A DNA stretch of 44,242 nucleotides from JANYIP01 sp031394045 (GTDB lineage Bacteria; Actinomycetota; Actinomycetes; Prado026). This document shows, one piece after another, positions 30,247 through 37,092 of this stretch. The notes under the pieces were generated by a model. The model saw only the letters and a program-made list of their open reading frames with translations, was not told where the DNA came from and did not search any database. A program made the translations under genes and the position numbers. The stretch's first letter is position 1, and every line of letters starts with the position of its first letter. The stretch is taken from contig JANMWN010000036.1 of assembly GCA_031394045.1 (NCBI GenBank), forward strand, positions 1 through 44,242. The letters run 5' to 3'.

Positions 30247-31698
30247 GTGCCCAGTCTGAACGACGTCACCGAGCGGCACACCGACCTGACCGAGGCTGAC
30301 CTCGACCGGCTGCACCTTCTCCTCGCCGACTGGCAGCTGCTTGCCGATCTCGCGTTCTCCGACCTGGTCCTGTGGCTGCCCACCTGGAACGGCTCGGGCT
30401 ACGTGGCGGGGGCCCAGATGAGGCCGACCACAGGCGCCACCGTCTTCGCCGACGACCTGGTGGGGACCTTCCTGCCGCGGGGCCGGCGGCCGCTCCTGGA
30501 CGAGGCCCTCGAGCTCGGGAAGGTCGTACGCAGCCGTACCGAGCACGCGCTGGCCCCCGCCGAGGCGCTGCCGGTCCGAGGCGACGAGGGCCGGGTGGTG
30601 GCCGTCGTGGCCAGGCACGCCGATCCGGCGATGTCGCGGACCCGGGGGCGGCTCGAGACGGCGTACGTCGAGGTGGCCGACCAGCTGGCGCGGATGGTGG
30701 CCGAGGGCAGCTTCCCGTTCCCCGGCGGCCTCGAGGGGCTCGACTCCTCGCCGCGTGCCGGTGACGGGCTGGTCCGGCTCGACGTCGACGGCACGGTGAC
30801 GTACGCGAGCCCCAACGCGCTCTCGGCGTACCGGCGGCTCGGGCTGGCCGCGGACCTCACGGGGAGCCGGCTCGACTCGGTGACCCGCCAGCTCGTCCCC
30901 CGCCGCGGCCCGGTCGACGAGGACCTCGTCGCTGTCGCGGGCGGACGTACCGCCCGGGGCGTCGAGGTCGAGGGCAAGGGCACGATCGTCCAGCTGCGGG
31001 CGATCCCGGTCATCGCCGCCGGCGTCCGCGTGGGTGGCGTCGTCCTGGTCCGCGACGTGACCGAGCTGAGGCGGCGTGAGCGCGAGCTGCTGACCAAGGA
31101 CGCGACCATCCGCGAGATCCACCACCGGGTCAAGAACAACCTGCAGACGGTGGCCGCCCTGCTCCGGCTCCAGGCGCGCAGGTCCGAGCTGCCCGAGGCC
31201 AGGGACGCCCTCGAGGAGGCGGTTCGCCGGGTGGGGTCCATTGCCCTTGTCCACGAGCTGCTGTCGACGACCCCGGACGAGGCCGTGCCGTTCGACCAGG
31301 TGGCCGACCGGGTCCTGTCGATGGTGGGAGAGGTGTCGAGCTCCGAGGGCGGGGTACGGCCCTTGCGCGAGGGCACTTTCGGCGTCGTACCTGCCGAGGT
31401 CGCGACGACCCTCGCGGTGGTCCTGTCCGAGCTGGTCCAGAACGCCGTCGAGCACGGCCTGTCCGGGTCCACCGGCTCGGTCACCGTGGTGGCCGACCGC
31501 GAGGGCTCCCGGTTGCGGGTCGAGGTGCTTGACGACGGCGCGGGTGTGCCGGAGGGGTTCGACCCGACGACGTCCAGCCGGCTGGGGCTGCAGATCGTGC
31601 GCACCCTCGTCGAGGGCGAGCTCGCTGGCCGGCTTGTGGTGGAACGCCGGCCCGAGGGTGGCACCCGGGCGGCTATCGAGATCTCGGTCGCGGACTGA
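30247..31698 (+). CDS. pdtaS: Sensor histidine kinase PdtaS
   Basis: A 483-residue cytoplasmic histidine kinase. It has an N-terminal GAF-like sensor (about residues 25-140), a PAS-like domain (about 175-275), a HisKA_2 dimerisation helix with the phospho-acceptor in REIHHRVKNNLQTVAALL (about 292-309), and an HATPase domain with ELVQNAVEHG and DDGAGVPEGF. Its partner PdtaR is an RNA-binding antiterminator response regulator and is not in this window. Its place between the biotinyl gene and whiB1, although separated here, fits the mycobacterial order. No transmembrane helix. GTG start. Confidence 0.9.
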   Translation: MPSLNDVTERHTDLTEADLDRLHLLLADWQLLADLAFSDLVLWLPTWNGSGYVAGAQMRPTTGATVFADDLVGTFLPRGRRPLLDEALELGKVVRSRTEHALAPAEALPVRGDEGRVVAVVARHADPAMSRTRGRLETAYVEVADQLARMVAEGSFPFPGGLEGLDSSPRAGDGLVRLDVDGTVTYASPNALSAYRRLGLAADLTGSRLDSVTRQLVPRRGPVDEDLVAVAGGRTARGVEVEGKGTIVQLRAIPVIAAGVRVGGVVLVRDVTELRRRERELLTKDATIREIHHRVKNNLQTVAALLRLQARRSELPEARDALEEAVRRVGSIALVHELLSTTPDEAVPFDQVADRVLSMVGEVSSSEGGVRPLREGTFGVVPAEVATTLAVVLSELVQNAVEHGLSGSTGSVTVVADREGSRLRVEVLDDGAGVPEGFDPTTSSRLGLQIVRTLVEGELAGRLVVERRPEGGTRAAIEISVAD

Positions 31699-31736
31699 CC
31701 AGCTCGCCTCGTTCGCGGTCAGCGCGCCAGGCACCA

Positions 31737-31771
31737 AGAAGCCCGGCCCCCTGGAGGTGGGCCGGGCTTCT
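31737..31771. terminator. Strong bidirectional hairpin terminator between pdtaS and whiB1
   Basis: A perfect 13-bp stem, AGAAGCCCGGCCC/GGGCCGGGCTTCT, with a 9-nt loop lies between the convergent pdtaS (stop 31698) and whiB1 (stop 31818) genes. This is the best terminator in the window. No U-tract is needed for such stems in actinobacteria. Confidence 0.85.
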
Positions 31772-31773
31772 CC

Positions 31774-31799
31774 GTGCTCTGTGCTCTGTGCTCTGTGCT
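31774..31799. repeat. 7-bp tandem repeat next to the terminator
   Basis: About 3.7 copies of GTGCTCT immediately after the pdtaS-whiB1 terminator stem. The unit is not a multiple of three and it is non-coding. Confidence 0.8.
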
Positions 31800-31817
31800 G
31801 GAGCGGAGCCGATCGAC

Positions 31818-32069
31818 TCAGCCCATGCGGGCCCGGGCGCGTGCGGTGCGCCGCTTCAGCGCGCGCCGCTCGTCCTCGGACATACCGCCCCAGACGCCGT
31901 GGTCCTGCCCGGACTCCAGGGCCCAGGAAAGGCATGCTTCGCGCACGTCACAGCGTCGGCAGATGACCTTCGCCTCTTCGATCTGGAGCAGTGCCGGCCC
32001 GGTGTTCCCGATCGGGAAGAACAGCTCGGGGTCTTCGTCGCGGCACGCGGAATGGTGACGCCAGTCCAT
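31818..32069 (-). CDS. whiB1: WhiB-family iron-sulfur transcription regulator, WhiB1/WblE type
   Basis: An 83-residue WhiB protein binding a 4Fe-4S cluster. It has four cysteines: Cys9 (HHSACRDEDPELFFP), Cys37 and Cys40 in ICRRCDVREACLSWALE, and Cys46 in the same segment. The GVWGG motif and a basic RRALKRRTARARAR tail follow. Length, FFPIG and order next to pdtaS fit WhiB1, the nitric-oxide-sensitive essential member. The ATG at 32069 has AGGAAAGG upstream. A CRP-type box lies about 80 nt upstream of it. Confidence 0.92.
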   Translation of the reverse strand: MDWRHHSACRDEDPELFFPIGNTGPALLQIEEAKVICRRCDVREACLSWALESGQDHGVWGGMSEDERRALKRRTARARARMG

Positions 32070-32404
32070 ACTGCGCCTTTCCTGTCCTCGGCCGGGTCGG
32101 CGGGGTGGGCCGTCCCGGGCGGCTCAGTACGAGCCGATAGTCGCTTGTGAAGCCTTTCACTAGGCATCTCGCAGATTGCGAGCCGGATTCCGGCCCGGGT
32201 CTGCGCGGTGTCTACCGCTTGAGAACGGATGAAGGGGGGAGGTTGTTCCTCGCGGTGCACGAAGCCTCGCAAAGCCGGGGCCCGGGCACAAGGGATTCGT
32301 GACCAAAACTTCACCTTGTTGGCCGTGGGCTGCGTCACACGTGCCTGTGAGGAGCCCTAGACGACCTCCTAGACGACCTCCCAGACGACCTCCTAGACGA
32401 CCTC
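32070..32404 (-). promoter_or_regulatory. 335-bp upstream region of whiB1 (control region)
   Basis: There is no gene on either strand. It contains, from the whiB1 side, a GC-rich leader with the ribosome site, the CRP box at 32146-32161, an AT-richer stretch at about 32290-32320, and the 12-bp repeats that begin at 32357 after the lipid kinase stop. The -35/-10 pair of whiB1 cannot be placed with confidence. Confidence 0.6.
32146..32161. promoter_or_regulatory. CRP/FNR-type binding site upstream of whiB1
   Basis: TGTGA-AGCCTT-TCACT fits the TGTGA-N6-TCACA consensus at 9 of 10 fixed positions. It is centred 84 nt upstream of the whiB1 start. In M. tuberculosis the whiB1 promoter is known to be controlled by the CRP protein Rv3676, which makes the site more credible. 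Confidence 0.75.
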
Positions 32405-32416
32405 CTAGACGACCAC
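32357..32416. repeat. 12-bp tandem repeat spanning the stop codon of the lipid kinase gene
   Basis: Five 12-bp copies of CTAGACGACCTC (plus strand) run through the TAG stop at 32405-32407. On the coding strand each GTCGTCTAG unit carries the stop in frame. Confidence 0.9.
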
Positions 32417-33328
32417 TGAGAGCGCGGCCGGGTGCGCGACGAAATGGACGCTGACCCGTTCGCCGATCGGCTCGCCGTCGAGCTGGACCGCCGTGGGCCG
32501 CCTCGCCCAGACCGTCATCTCGGTGAGATCGTGCCGGTCGATGACGTCGCGACCCTTGGGGCGCGAGCCCGGCGCCAGCAGCTGGCCGACGTGCCGGACG
32601 GTCGAGAGGGTACGAAGCCGGAGCAGCCCGAAGGCGTCGAGACCGGTGTCGAACGAGGCGTCCGGGCAGGCGTGGATCGGGAGGGTGCCGAGGTACGTCC
32701 AGGGTGCGGTGTTCTGGATGATCACTAGGAACACCCCCTCGATCGGCGCTTCGCCGGGGATCGCGAGGGTCAGGCCCGGGTCCTCCCGCTCGGTCTCGCG
32801 GTAGAACTTGGCCAGGGCCGAGCGCAGGAACAGCGCTCCGCTGGCGCGGCTGCCGCGGGCCCGGCGATGTTCGACCTCGCCGACGACCTCGGCGTCCAGG
32901 CCGATCCCGGCGCAGAAGGTGAACCAACGGCCGTCGGCGGTCGCCAGCCCGACCGACCGGCGCCGTCCCTCGCGCAGTGCATCCAGCAGCTGCCCGGTCG
33001 CCTCGACCGGATCGTTGGGCATGCCGAGCGCGCGGGCGAAGACGTTCGTGCTGCCGCCGGGGACGACGGCCAGCGCGGGTCCGTCCGGGCTCGGGCCGTT
33101 CTCCAGCAGGCCGTTCACGGCCTCGTTGACGGTGCCGTCGCCACCCAGCGCGATCAGCAGGTCATGGCCTTCCTTGGCAGCGCGGCGGCCGACCTCGATG
33201 GCGTGTCCTCGCTGCGTGGTCTCGACCACCTCGACGTCGAGGTCGGCCGAGAGGGCGTGCACCAGGACGTCGCGGCTGCGCGCAGTCGTGGTGGTGGCCT
33301 TGGGGTTGACGACCAGCAGCGCTCGCAT
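32405..33328 (-). CDS. Diacylglycerol/lipid kinase family protein
   Basis: A 307-residue kinase of the DAGK/NAD-kinase-like superfamily. The nucleotide-binding core is in IALGGDGTVNEAVNGLL (about residues 55-71), VVPGGSTNVFARALGMP, and FCAGIGLDAEVVGEVE. The C-terminal beta-sandwich has a typical LDGEPIGERVSVHFV ending. It phosphorylates a lipid alcohol at the membrane. Order near whiB1 matches mycobacteria. I chose the ATG at 33328, with no ribosome site but a TACCCT box 8 nt upstream. It is divergent from the gene at 33369. Confidence 0.88.
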   Translation of the reverse strand: MRALLVVNPKATTTTARSRDVLVHALSADLDVEVVETTQRGHAIEVGRRAAKEGHDLLIALGGDGTVNEAVNGLLENGPSPDGPALAVVPGGSTNVFARALGMPNDPVEATGQLLDALREGRRRSVGLATADGRWFTFCAGIGLDAEVVGEVEHRRARGSRASGALFLRSALAKFYRETEREDPGLTLAIPGEAPIEGVFLVIIQNTAPWTYLGTLPIHACPDASFDTGLDAFGLLRLRTLSTVRHVGQLLAPGSRPKGRDVIDRHDLTEMTVWARRPTAVQLDGEPIGERVSVHFVAHPAALSVVV

Positions 33329-33336
33329 GGAGGTCA

Positions 33337-33342
33337 AGGGTA
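33337..33342 (-). promoter_or_regulatory. -10 box (TACCCT) for the lipid kinase gene
   Basis: Minus-strand TACCCT ends 8 nt before the ATG at 33328. The TAAGGT box of the divergent gene lies 13 bp away, so the two start sites form a compact divergent pair. Confidence 0.5.
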
Positions 33343-33355
33343 GGGGAGGCGACAG

Positions 33356-33361
33356 TAAGGT
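33356..33361 (+). promoter_or_regulatory. -10 box (TAAGGT) for the small membrane protein
   Basis: TAAGGT ends 7 nt before the GTG at 33369, with no ribosome site in between. The mRNA would start at the GTG. Confidence 0.55.
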
Positions 33362-33368
33362 CAGCACC

Positions 33369-33755
33369 GTGACCGACACGACCCGGCCGAGGCCGCTCCT
33401 GGTCGCCGTCGGGCTGCTGCTCCTGCAGGCGGCGGCCTTCGTGGGCTACGCGCTCGTCGTGCTCGTGCAGGCGGTGCGCGGGGACCGTACGACGCTGCTC
33501 GGCGCCGGGCTGCTGGCGGTGCTGCTCCTGGCCTGGGGTGCCGGCCTCGGCCTTGCGGCGCGGGGGCTCTGGGAGGGTCGGCGGTGGGCGCGCTCGCCGG
33601 TCGTGGTCACCGAGCTGTTGCTGCTGGCGGTGGGGATCCCTCTCGTGAAGGGCGCCGGGCGCCCGGCCGGGGTCGTACTCGTGGTGGTGGCTGTCGTGGT
33701 GCTCGGCGCCGTGCTCTCGCCGCCGGTGACCCGGTTGCTGGTCGGCACCGACTGA
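33369..33755 (+). CDS. Small membrane protein with four hydrophobic segments, unknown function
   Basis: A 128-residue protein. Helices run at about residues 9-32 (LLVAVGLLLLQAAAFVGYAL), 40-65 (LGAGLLAVLLLAWGAGLGLA), 76-95 and 99-120. Its only polar motif of note is GLWEGRRWARSP after helix 2, a pattern common to small actinobacterial integral proteins that I cannot place. It faces sigF, with a 7-bp gap between stops. Confidence 0.75.
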   Translation: MTDTTRPRPLLVAVGLLLLQAAAFVGYALVVLVQAVRGDRTTLLGAGLLAVLLLAWGAGLGLAARGLWEGRRWARSPVVVTELLLLAVGIPLVKGAGRPAGVVLVVVAVVVLGAVLSPPVTRLLVGTD

Positions 33756-33762
33756 GTCGGGC

Positions 33763-34563
33763 CTACTGGTCGACCTGGTCGACCAGGTCGGCCCGCAGGT
33801 CGGTGAGCGTCTTGGCCAGCAGCCGTGAGACGTGCATCTGCGAGATGCCGATCTCCTCCGCGATCTGGGACTGCGTCATGTTGCGGAAGAAGCGCAGCAT
33901 CAGGATCTGACGCTCGCGGGGGGCCAGCCGGGCGAGCAACGGCCGCAGCGACTCGCGGTAGACGACACCTTCGAGGGCCTCGTCGTCGACGCCGAGGGTG
34001 TCGAGGACGGCGCCAGGCCCGTCGGTCGAGTCGGCTCCAGCGTCGAGCGAGAGCGTGCTGTAGGCGTTCGCGGACTCCAAGCCCTCGAGCACGTCCTCCT
34101 CGGAGGCCCCGATCTTGGCCGCGAGCTCCGCGACCGTTGGGGCCCGGCCGAGGGAGTGCGAGAGCTCCTCGGTGGCATTGATCAGCGTCAGCCGCAGCTC
34201 CTGCAGCCGCCGGGGGACTCGTACCGCCCAGCCCTTGTCCCGGAAGTGCCGCTTGATCTCTCCCACGATCGTGGGCGTCGCGTACGTCGAGAACTCGACC
34301 CCGCGCTCAAGGTCGAACCGGTCGACGGACTTGATCAGGCCGATCGTCCCGACCTGCACCAGGTCGTCGAGCGGCTCACCCCGGCCGGCGAACCGGCGGG
34401 CGAGGTGCTCGACCAGCGGGAGGTGCAGGCGTACGAGTGCGTCACGTGCCGCCTGGCGGTCCTGGGCGGACTCGTCGTCGGACCGGAGCTGGGCGAACAG
34501 GTCTTGCGACCGCGCGCGAGTGGCGCTGCGGTCGTTGGTAACCGTGTCGTGCGAGCTGCTCAC
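33763..34563 (-). CDS. sigF: SigB/SigF-family RNA polymerase sigma factor
   Basis: A 266-residue group 3 sigma factor. Region 2 contains LDDLVQVGTIGLIKSVDRFD and EFSTYATPTIVGEIKRHFRD. Region 3 starts near VRVPRRLQELRL. Region 4 contains LAPRERQILMLRFFRNMTQ and SQIAEEIGISQMHVSRLLAK. It is released from the anti-sigma kinase-like protein encoded just upstream. The GTG at 34563 overlaps that stop by GTGA. The C-terminus has a duplicated DLVDQVDQ, and its DNA forms a 14-bp palindrome (33775-33788) near the stop. Confidence 0.9.
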   Translation of the reverse strand: MSSSHDTVTNDRSATRARSQDLFAQLRSDDESAQDRQAARDALVRLHLPLVEHLARRFAGRGEPLDDLVQVGTIGLIKSVDRFDLERGVEFSTYATPTIVGEIKRHFRDKGWAVRVPRRLQELRLTLINATEELSHSLGRAPTVAELAAKIGASEEDVLEGLESANAYSTLSLDAGADSTDGPGAVLDTLGVDDEALEGVVYRESLRPLLARLAPRERQILMLRFFRNMTQSQIAEEIGISQMHVSRLLAKTLTDLRADLVDQVDQ

Positions 34564-35012
34564 GCTTCGCCCTGCCCTCCGCGCTGCTTGCGAAGGGTCA
34601 GCGTGACCGTGCCGTCCGGGGTCGCCGAGGCGTCGACCTCGCCGGCCAGGGCGGTCAGAACGGTCCAGGCGAACGAGTCGCGGCCGGGGGTCCGACCCGT
34701 ACGCGTACGGGCCTGGACGCTGACCTCGAGGCAGTCCTCGTGAAGGGTGAAGCGGCAGACCAGGGGGTGGTCCTCGAGGGCGTCCGGCAGGAGCAGGGCA
34801 CAGGCCTCGTCGACGGCGATGCGCAGGTCCTCGATCTCGTCGAGGGTGAAGTCGAGCCGGGCGGCCAGGCCGGCGGTGGCCGTACGCAGGACCGAGAGGT
34901 AGGCGGAGTCGGCCGGCAGCCGGAGCTCCACCACGTCCTGCCGGTCGAGCAGGTGGTCGGCGTCCGGCTCGAGATCTTCGGTGCGGCTGCGCGTTCGGTC
35001 CTGCAGGCTCAT
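34560..35012 (-). CDS. rsbW: RsbW-type anti-sigma factor (HATPase fold)
   Basis: A 150-residue protein with the GHKL serine-kinase fold. It has strand VVELRLPADSAYLSVLRTA, the N-box helix DEIEDLRIAVDEACALLL (about residues 57-74), and the later ATP-lid part TPGRDSFAWTVLTALA. It would bind the adjacent sigma factor and be opposed by an anti-anti-sigma factor that is not in the window. Its G-boxes are weaker than in Bacillus RsbW. ATG at 35012 has AGGAAG 8 nt upstream. It overlaps sigF. Confidence 0.85.
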   Translation of the reverse strand: MSLQDRTRSRTEDLEPDADHLLDRQDVVELRLPADSAYLSVLRTATAGLAARLDFTLDEIEDLRIAVDEACALLLPDALEDHPLVCRFTLHEDCLEVSVQARTRTGRTPGRDSFAWTVLTALAGEVDASATPDGTVTLTLRKQRGGQGEA

Positions 35013-35086
35013 CGATCAGTCTTCCTGTTGGCCTCCCCGGAACCTCTAGCGTAATACGCGAATGTGACAGGGAGGCTACAAGTGCG

Positions 35087-35575
35087 TCAGCCGGCCGGCC
35101 AGCCCTCCGCCGCACGATGCAGCGCCTCGCCGGTCAGCCGGTTCACCGTCCACTCGTCCATCGACATCGCGTCGATCGAGCGGTAGAAGCTGATCGCCGG
35201 CTCGTTCCAGTCGAGTACCCACCACTCCACCCGCGCGTAGCCACGGTCCACGGCGATCCGGGCCAGCTCGGCCAGCAGGGCCTTGCCGTAGCCGTGGCCG
35301 CGCAGGTGCGGTCGTACGTACAGGTCCTCGAGGTAGATGCCGTGCTTGCCGCTCCAGGTGGAGAAGTTGACGTACCAGACGGCGAACCCGCCGAGACCGC
35401 TCTCGTCATCGACCACCAGGCCGAACAGCTGCGGGTCGGGGCCGAACAGCGCGACGCGGAAGTCCTCGGCCGTCGACTCGACGTGCGCCAGCGACTTCTC
35501 GTACTCGGCCAGCTCGCAGATCATCGCGAACAGCTCGTCGACCTCGTCGGGCCGGATCGCGCGGATGGTGCCCAC
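35087..35575 (-). CDS. GNAT acetyltransferase, spermidine/diamine-acetyltransferase (SAT) type
   Basis: A 162-residue GNAT protein with the SAT subfamily pattern. It has IRAIRPDEVDELFAMICELA and EYEKSL, then LFGLVVDDESGLGGFAVWYV, NFSTWSGKHGIYLEDLYVRP, HLRGHGYGKALL and VEWWVLDWNEPAISFYRS. These resemble polyamine or thialysine N-acetyltransferases. The substrate is inferred only. GTG start at 35575 with AGGAG upstream, 11 bp after the phosphatase stop, so the two are co-transcribed. Confidence 0.85.
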   Translation of the reverse strand: MGTIRAIRPDEVDELFAMICELAEYEKSLAHVESTAEDFRVALFGPDPQLFGLVVDDESGLGGFAVWYVNFSTWSGKHGIYLEDLYVRPHLRGHGYGKALLAELARIAVDRGYARVEWWVLDWNEPAISFYRSIDAMSMDEWTVNRLTGEALHRAAEGWPAG

Positions 35576-35586
35576 AGCGGCTGCTC

Positions 35587-36240
35587 CTAGGAGAAGGGGT
35601 CGTCGACGAGCGGGTTCGACAGGTTCCAGTGCCGCAGAGTCGGGAAGCCGTGCTCGTACCCGAGAACGCAGGTGGCGGCCACGCCGAGCTCGAGCAGGCC
35701 TCCGTCGGCGACCGGCTGGCCGAGCCATCGGGCGGCCAGCGACCGCAGCAGGTGCGAGTGGGCGACGACGACGGTCGTGACCGGTGCCGCGGGGTCCGAG
35801 GCGGCTGGGTCCATCGCAGCGGCCTCGACGTCGGCGGCGATCCGGCCGAGCACCCGGTCGCAGCGCGCGGCCACCTCGTCCGCCGTCTCCCCGCCAGGGC
35901 AGGGGGCGTTGAACACGGTCCAGCCGGGCACCTGCTCCCGGATCTGCGGCGTGGTCAGTCCCTCGTAGTCGCCGTAGTCCCACTCGACCAGGTCGTCATC
36001 GAGCTTGTACGGGGTCAGCCCTGCCAGCTCCGCGGTCCGCCAGGCGCGCTCCAGCGGGCTGGACAGGACGGCGATCGGTCCGTGACCGACCAACCTGGCC
36101 ATCATCGGGACCAGGGCCGCGGCCTGACGCTCACCGTCGGGCGAGAGCGGGACGTCGGTACGGCCGGTGTGACGGCGGGCGGTGCTCCACGCGGTGGCGC
36201 CGTGCCGTACGAGGACGACAGACGCGGGCAGACTGGTCAT
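35587..36240 (-). CDS. Histidine phosphatase family protein (phosphoglycerate-mutase-like)
   Basis: A 217-residue member of the branch with VVLVRHGATAWS (catalytic His at about residue 13), SSPLERAWRTAEL, EWDYGDYEGLTT (catalytic Glu) and VVVAHSHLLRSLAARWLG. It may act as a phosphatase on sugar or nucleotide phosphates. The comparable M. tuberculosis gene (Rv3214) encodes an acid phosphatase. The ATG at 36240 is inside the loop of a 14-bp inverted repeat and has no Shine-Dalgarno sequence. Confidence 0.88.
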   Translation of the reverse strand: MTSLPASVVLVRHGATAWSTARRHTGRTDVPLSPDGERQAAALVPMMARLVGHGPIAVLSSPLERAWRTAELAGLTPYKLDDDLVEWDYGDYEGLTTPQIREQVPGWTVFNAPCPGGETADEVAARCDRVLGRIAADVEAAAMDPAASDPAAPVTTVVVAHSHLLRSLAARWLGQPVADGGLLELGVAATCVLGYEHGFPTLRHWNLSNPLVDDPFS

Positions 36241-36259
36241 AGGCCGACCAGTCTGCCCG
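36225..36259. repeat. 14-bp perfect inverted repeat over the histidine phosphatase start codon
   Basis: CGGGCAGACTGGTC (36225-36238) and GACCAGTCTGCCCG (36246-36259) flank a 7-nt loop ATAGGCC that includes the start codon region. In RNA the stem could hide the start. In DNA it could be an operator. Confidence 0.8.
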
Positions 36260-36290
36260 TTGGTACGTCTGAGCCTTGCGGGGGAGTGCC

Positions 36291-36686
36291 TCAGGCCTTC
36301 TTGGTCTCCCAGAAGATCTCGGCGATCTCGTCGATCTTGCTCAGCAGGTTGTCCGCCACGGCGACGTCGGTCGAGCCCTTGGTGCCGCCGGCGCCCGCGA
36401 GCTTGGTGGCCTCGTTGAAGAGGGTGTTGAGCTGCGGGTACTTCTCGAAGTGCGCCGGCTTGAAGTAGTCGGTCCAGAGCACCCAGAGGTGGTGCTTGAC
36501 CAGGTCGGACCGCTCCTCCTTGATGGAGACGGCGCGGGCCTTGAAGTCGTGGTCGTCGCTTCCGTGGTACTTCTCCATGCACGCCTTGACCGACTGCGCC
36601 TCGATCTTGGCCTGGGCCGGGTCGTAGACGCCGCACGGGAGGTCGCAGTGGGCACTCACCGTGATTGTGGGGGCGAACATGCGCAT
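36291..36686 (-). CDS. sodN: Nickel superoxide dismutase
   Basis: This 131-residue NiSOD precursor has a 13-residue pro-sequence (MRMFAPTITVSA) that is removed to expose the nickel hook HCDLPCGVYDP. His14, Cys15 and Cys19 are the nickel ligands. The helical rest includes KACMEKYHGSDDHDFKARA and LWVLWTDYFKPAHFEKYP. It is cytoplasmic and detoxifies superoxide. The processing protease gene sodX lies divergently. The ATG at 36686 has GGAAGGGA 6 nt upstream. No Nur-box half-sites (TTGCAA) are visible. Confidence 0.95.
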   Translation of the reverse strand: MRMFAPTITVSAHCDLPCGVYDPAQAKIEAQSVKACMEKYHGSDDHDFKARAVSIKEERSDLVKHHLWVLWTDYFKPAHFEKYPQLNTLFNEATKLAGAGGTKGSTDVAVADNLLSKIDEIAEIFWETKKA

Positions 36687-36740
36687 CGCGTTCCCTTCCT
36701 TCTTGTACTGGCTGTTGACGTGCGATTGGGGTTACTCCGG

Positions 36741-36746
36741 GACACT
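36741..36746 (+). promoter_or_regulatory. Putative -10 box (GACACT) for leaderless sodX
   Basis: GACACT lies exactly 6 nt before the GTG at 36753, the same hexamer and distance as for the gene at 1027. Confidence 0.4.
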
Positions 36747-36752
36747 ACCCCC

Positions 36753-37088
36753 GTGCGGTCATCGGCGAGCATGCGCGTCGGGATGGCGGTCGTCCGCGGC
36801 CGCTCGATGCAGCCGACCCTGCGGGAGGGGGACCGGCTGCTGGTCCGGTACGACGCCGTGCCGACCCCCGGCGCGTTGGTGGTGGTCCGGCTGCCCGACG
36901 GCACCGTTGCCGTCAAGCGGGCGCTGCGCCGCGAGCCGGAGGGTTGGTGGGTCGAGCGCGACAACCCCGCCGAGGGTGTTGACTCCTGGGCCGTCGGCGC
37001 GATCCCCGACCAGGACGTGAAGGCAGTGGTGCTGACCCGACTATGGCCGATCTGGCACAGCCGCAGTGGCCCTCGCGTGCCAGACTGA
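36753..37088 (+). CDS. sodX: Nickel superoxide dismutase maturation protease SodX
   Basis: A 111-residue S26-type (signal-peptidase-like) protease that cuts the SodN pro-sequence. The catalytic serine is in VRGRSMQPTLREGDRLLV (about residue 19) and the base lysine in GTVAVKRALRRE (about residue 57). The start is uncertain. GTG 36753 fits the leaderless box, and ATG 36771 is an alternative. The stop overlaps the -10 box of malic enzyme. Function is inferred from family and from the divergent sodN neighbour. Confidence 0.87.
   Translation: MRSSASMRVGMAVVRGRSMQPTLREGDRLLVRYDAVPTPGALVVVRLPDGTVAVKRALRREPEGWWVERDNPAEGVDSWAVGAIPDQDVKAVVLTRLWPIWHSRSGPRVPD
37081..37086 (+). promoter_or_regulatory. 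Putative -10 box (CAGACT) for leaderless malic enzyme
   Basis: CAGACT ends 6 nt before the GTG at 37093 and includes part of the sodX stop codon region. It matches the box for the gene at 6285. Confidence 0.45.
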
Positions 37089-37092
37089 AACT

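Noticed and set aside
29011..31935. A 974-codon open frame on the minus strand containing bioF
   Set aside because: Only the first-coded 387 codons from 30174 resemble a protein. The rest is antisense to pdtaS and reflects GC-rich frame openness.
32293..32318. Second CRP box near GTGACCAAAACTTCAC
   Set aside because: The half-sites GTGA and TCAC are 8 bp apart instead of 6, and the flanking T and A are absent.
36233..36251. Second DasR operator at the phosphatase start
   Set aside because: Half-sites TGGTC and GACCA are present but separated by 7 bp instead of 2, so the site does not fit the dre.
36687..36752. Nur nickel-repressor site between sodN and sodX
   Set aside because: No TTGCAA half-sites are seen in the 66-bp gap, although regulation by nickel would be expected from other species.
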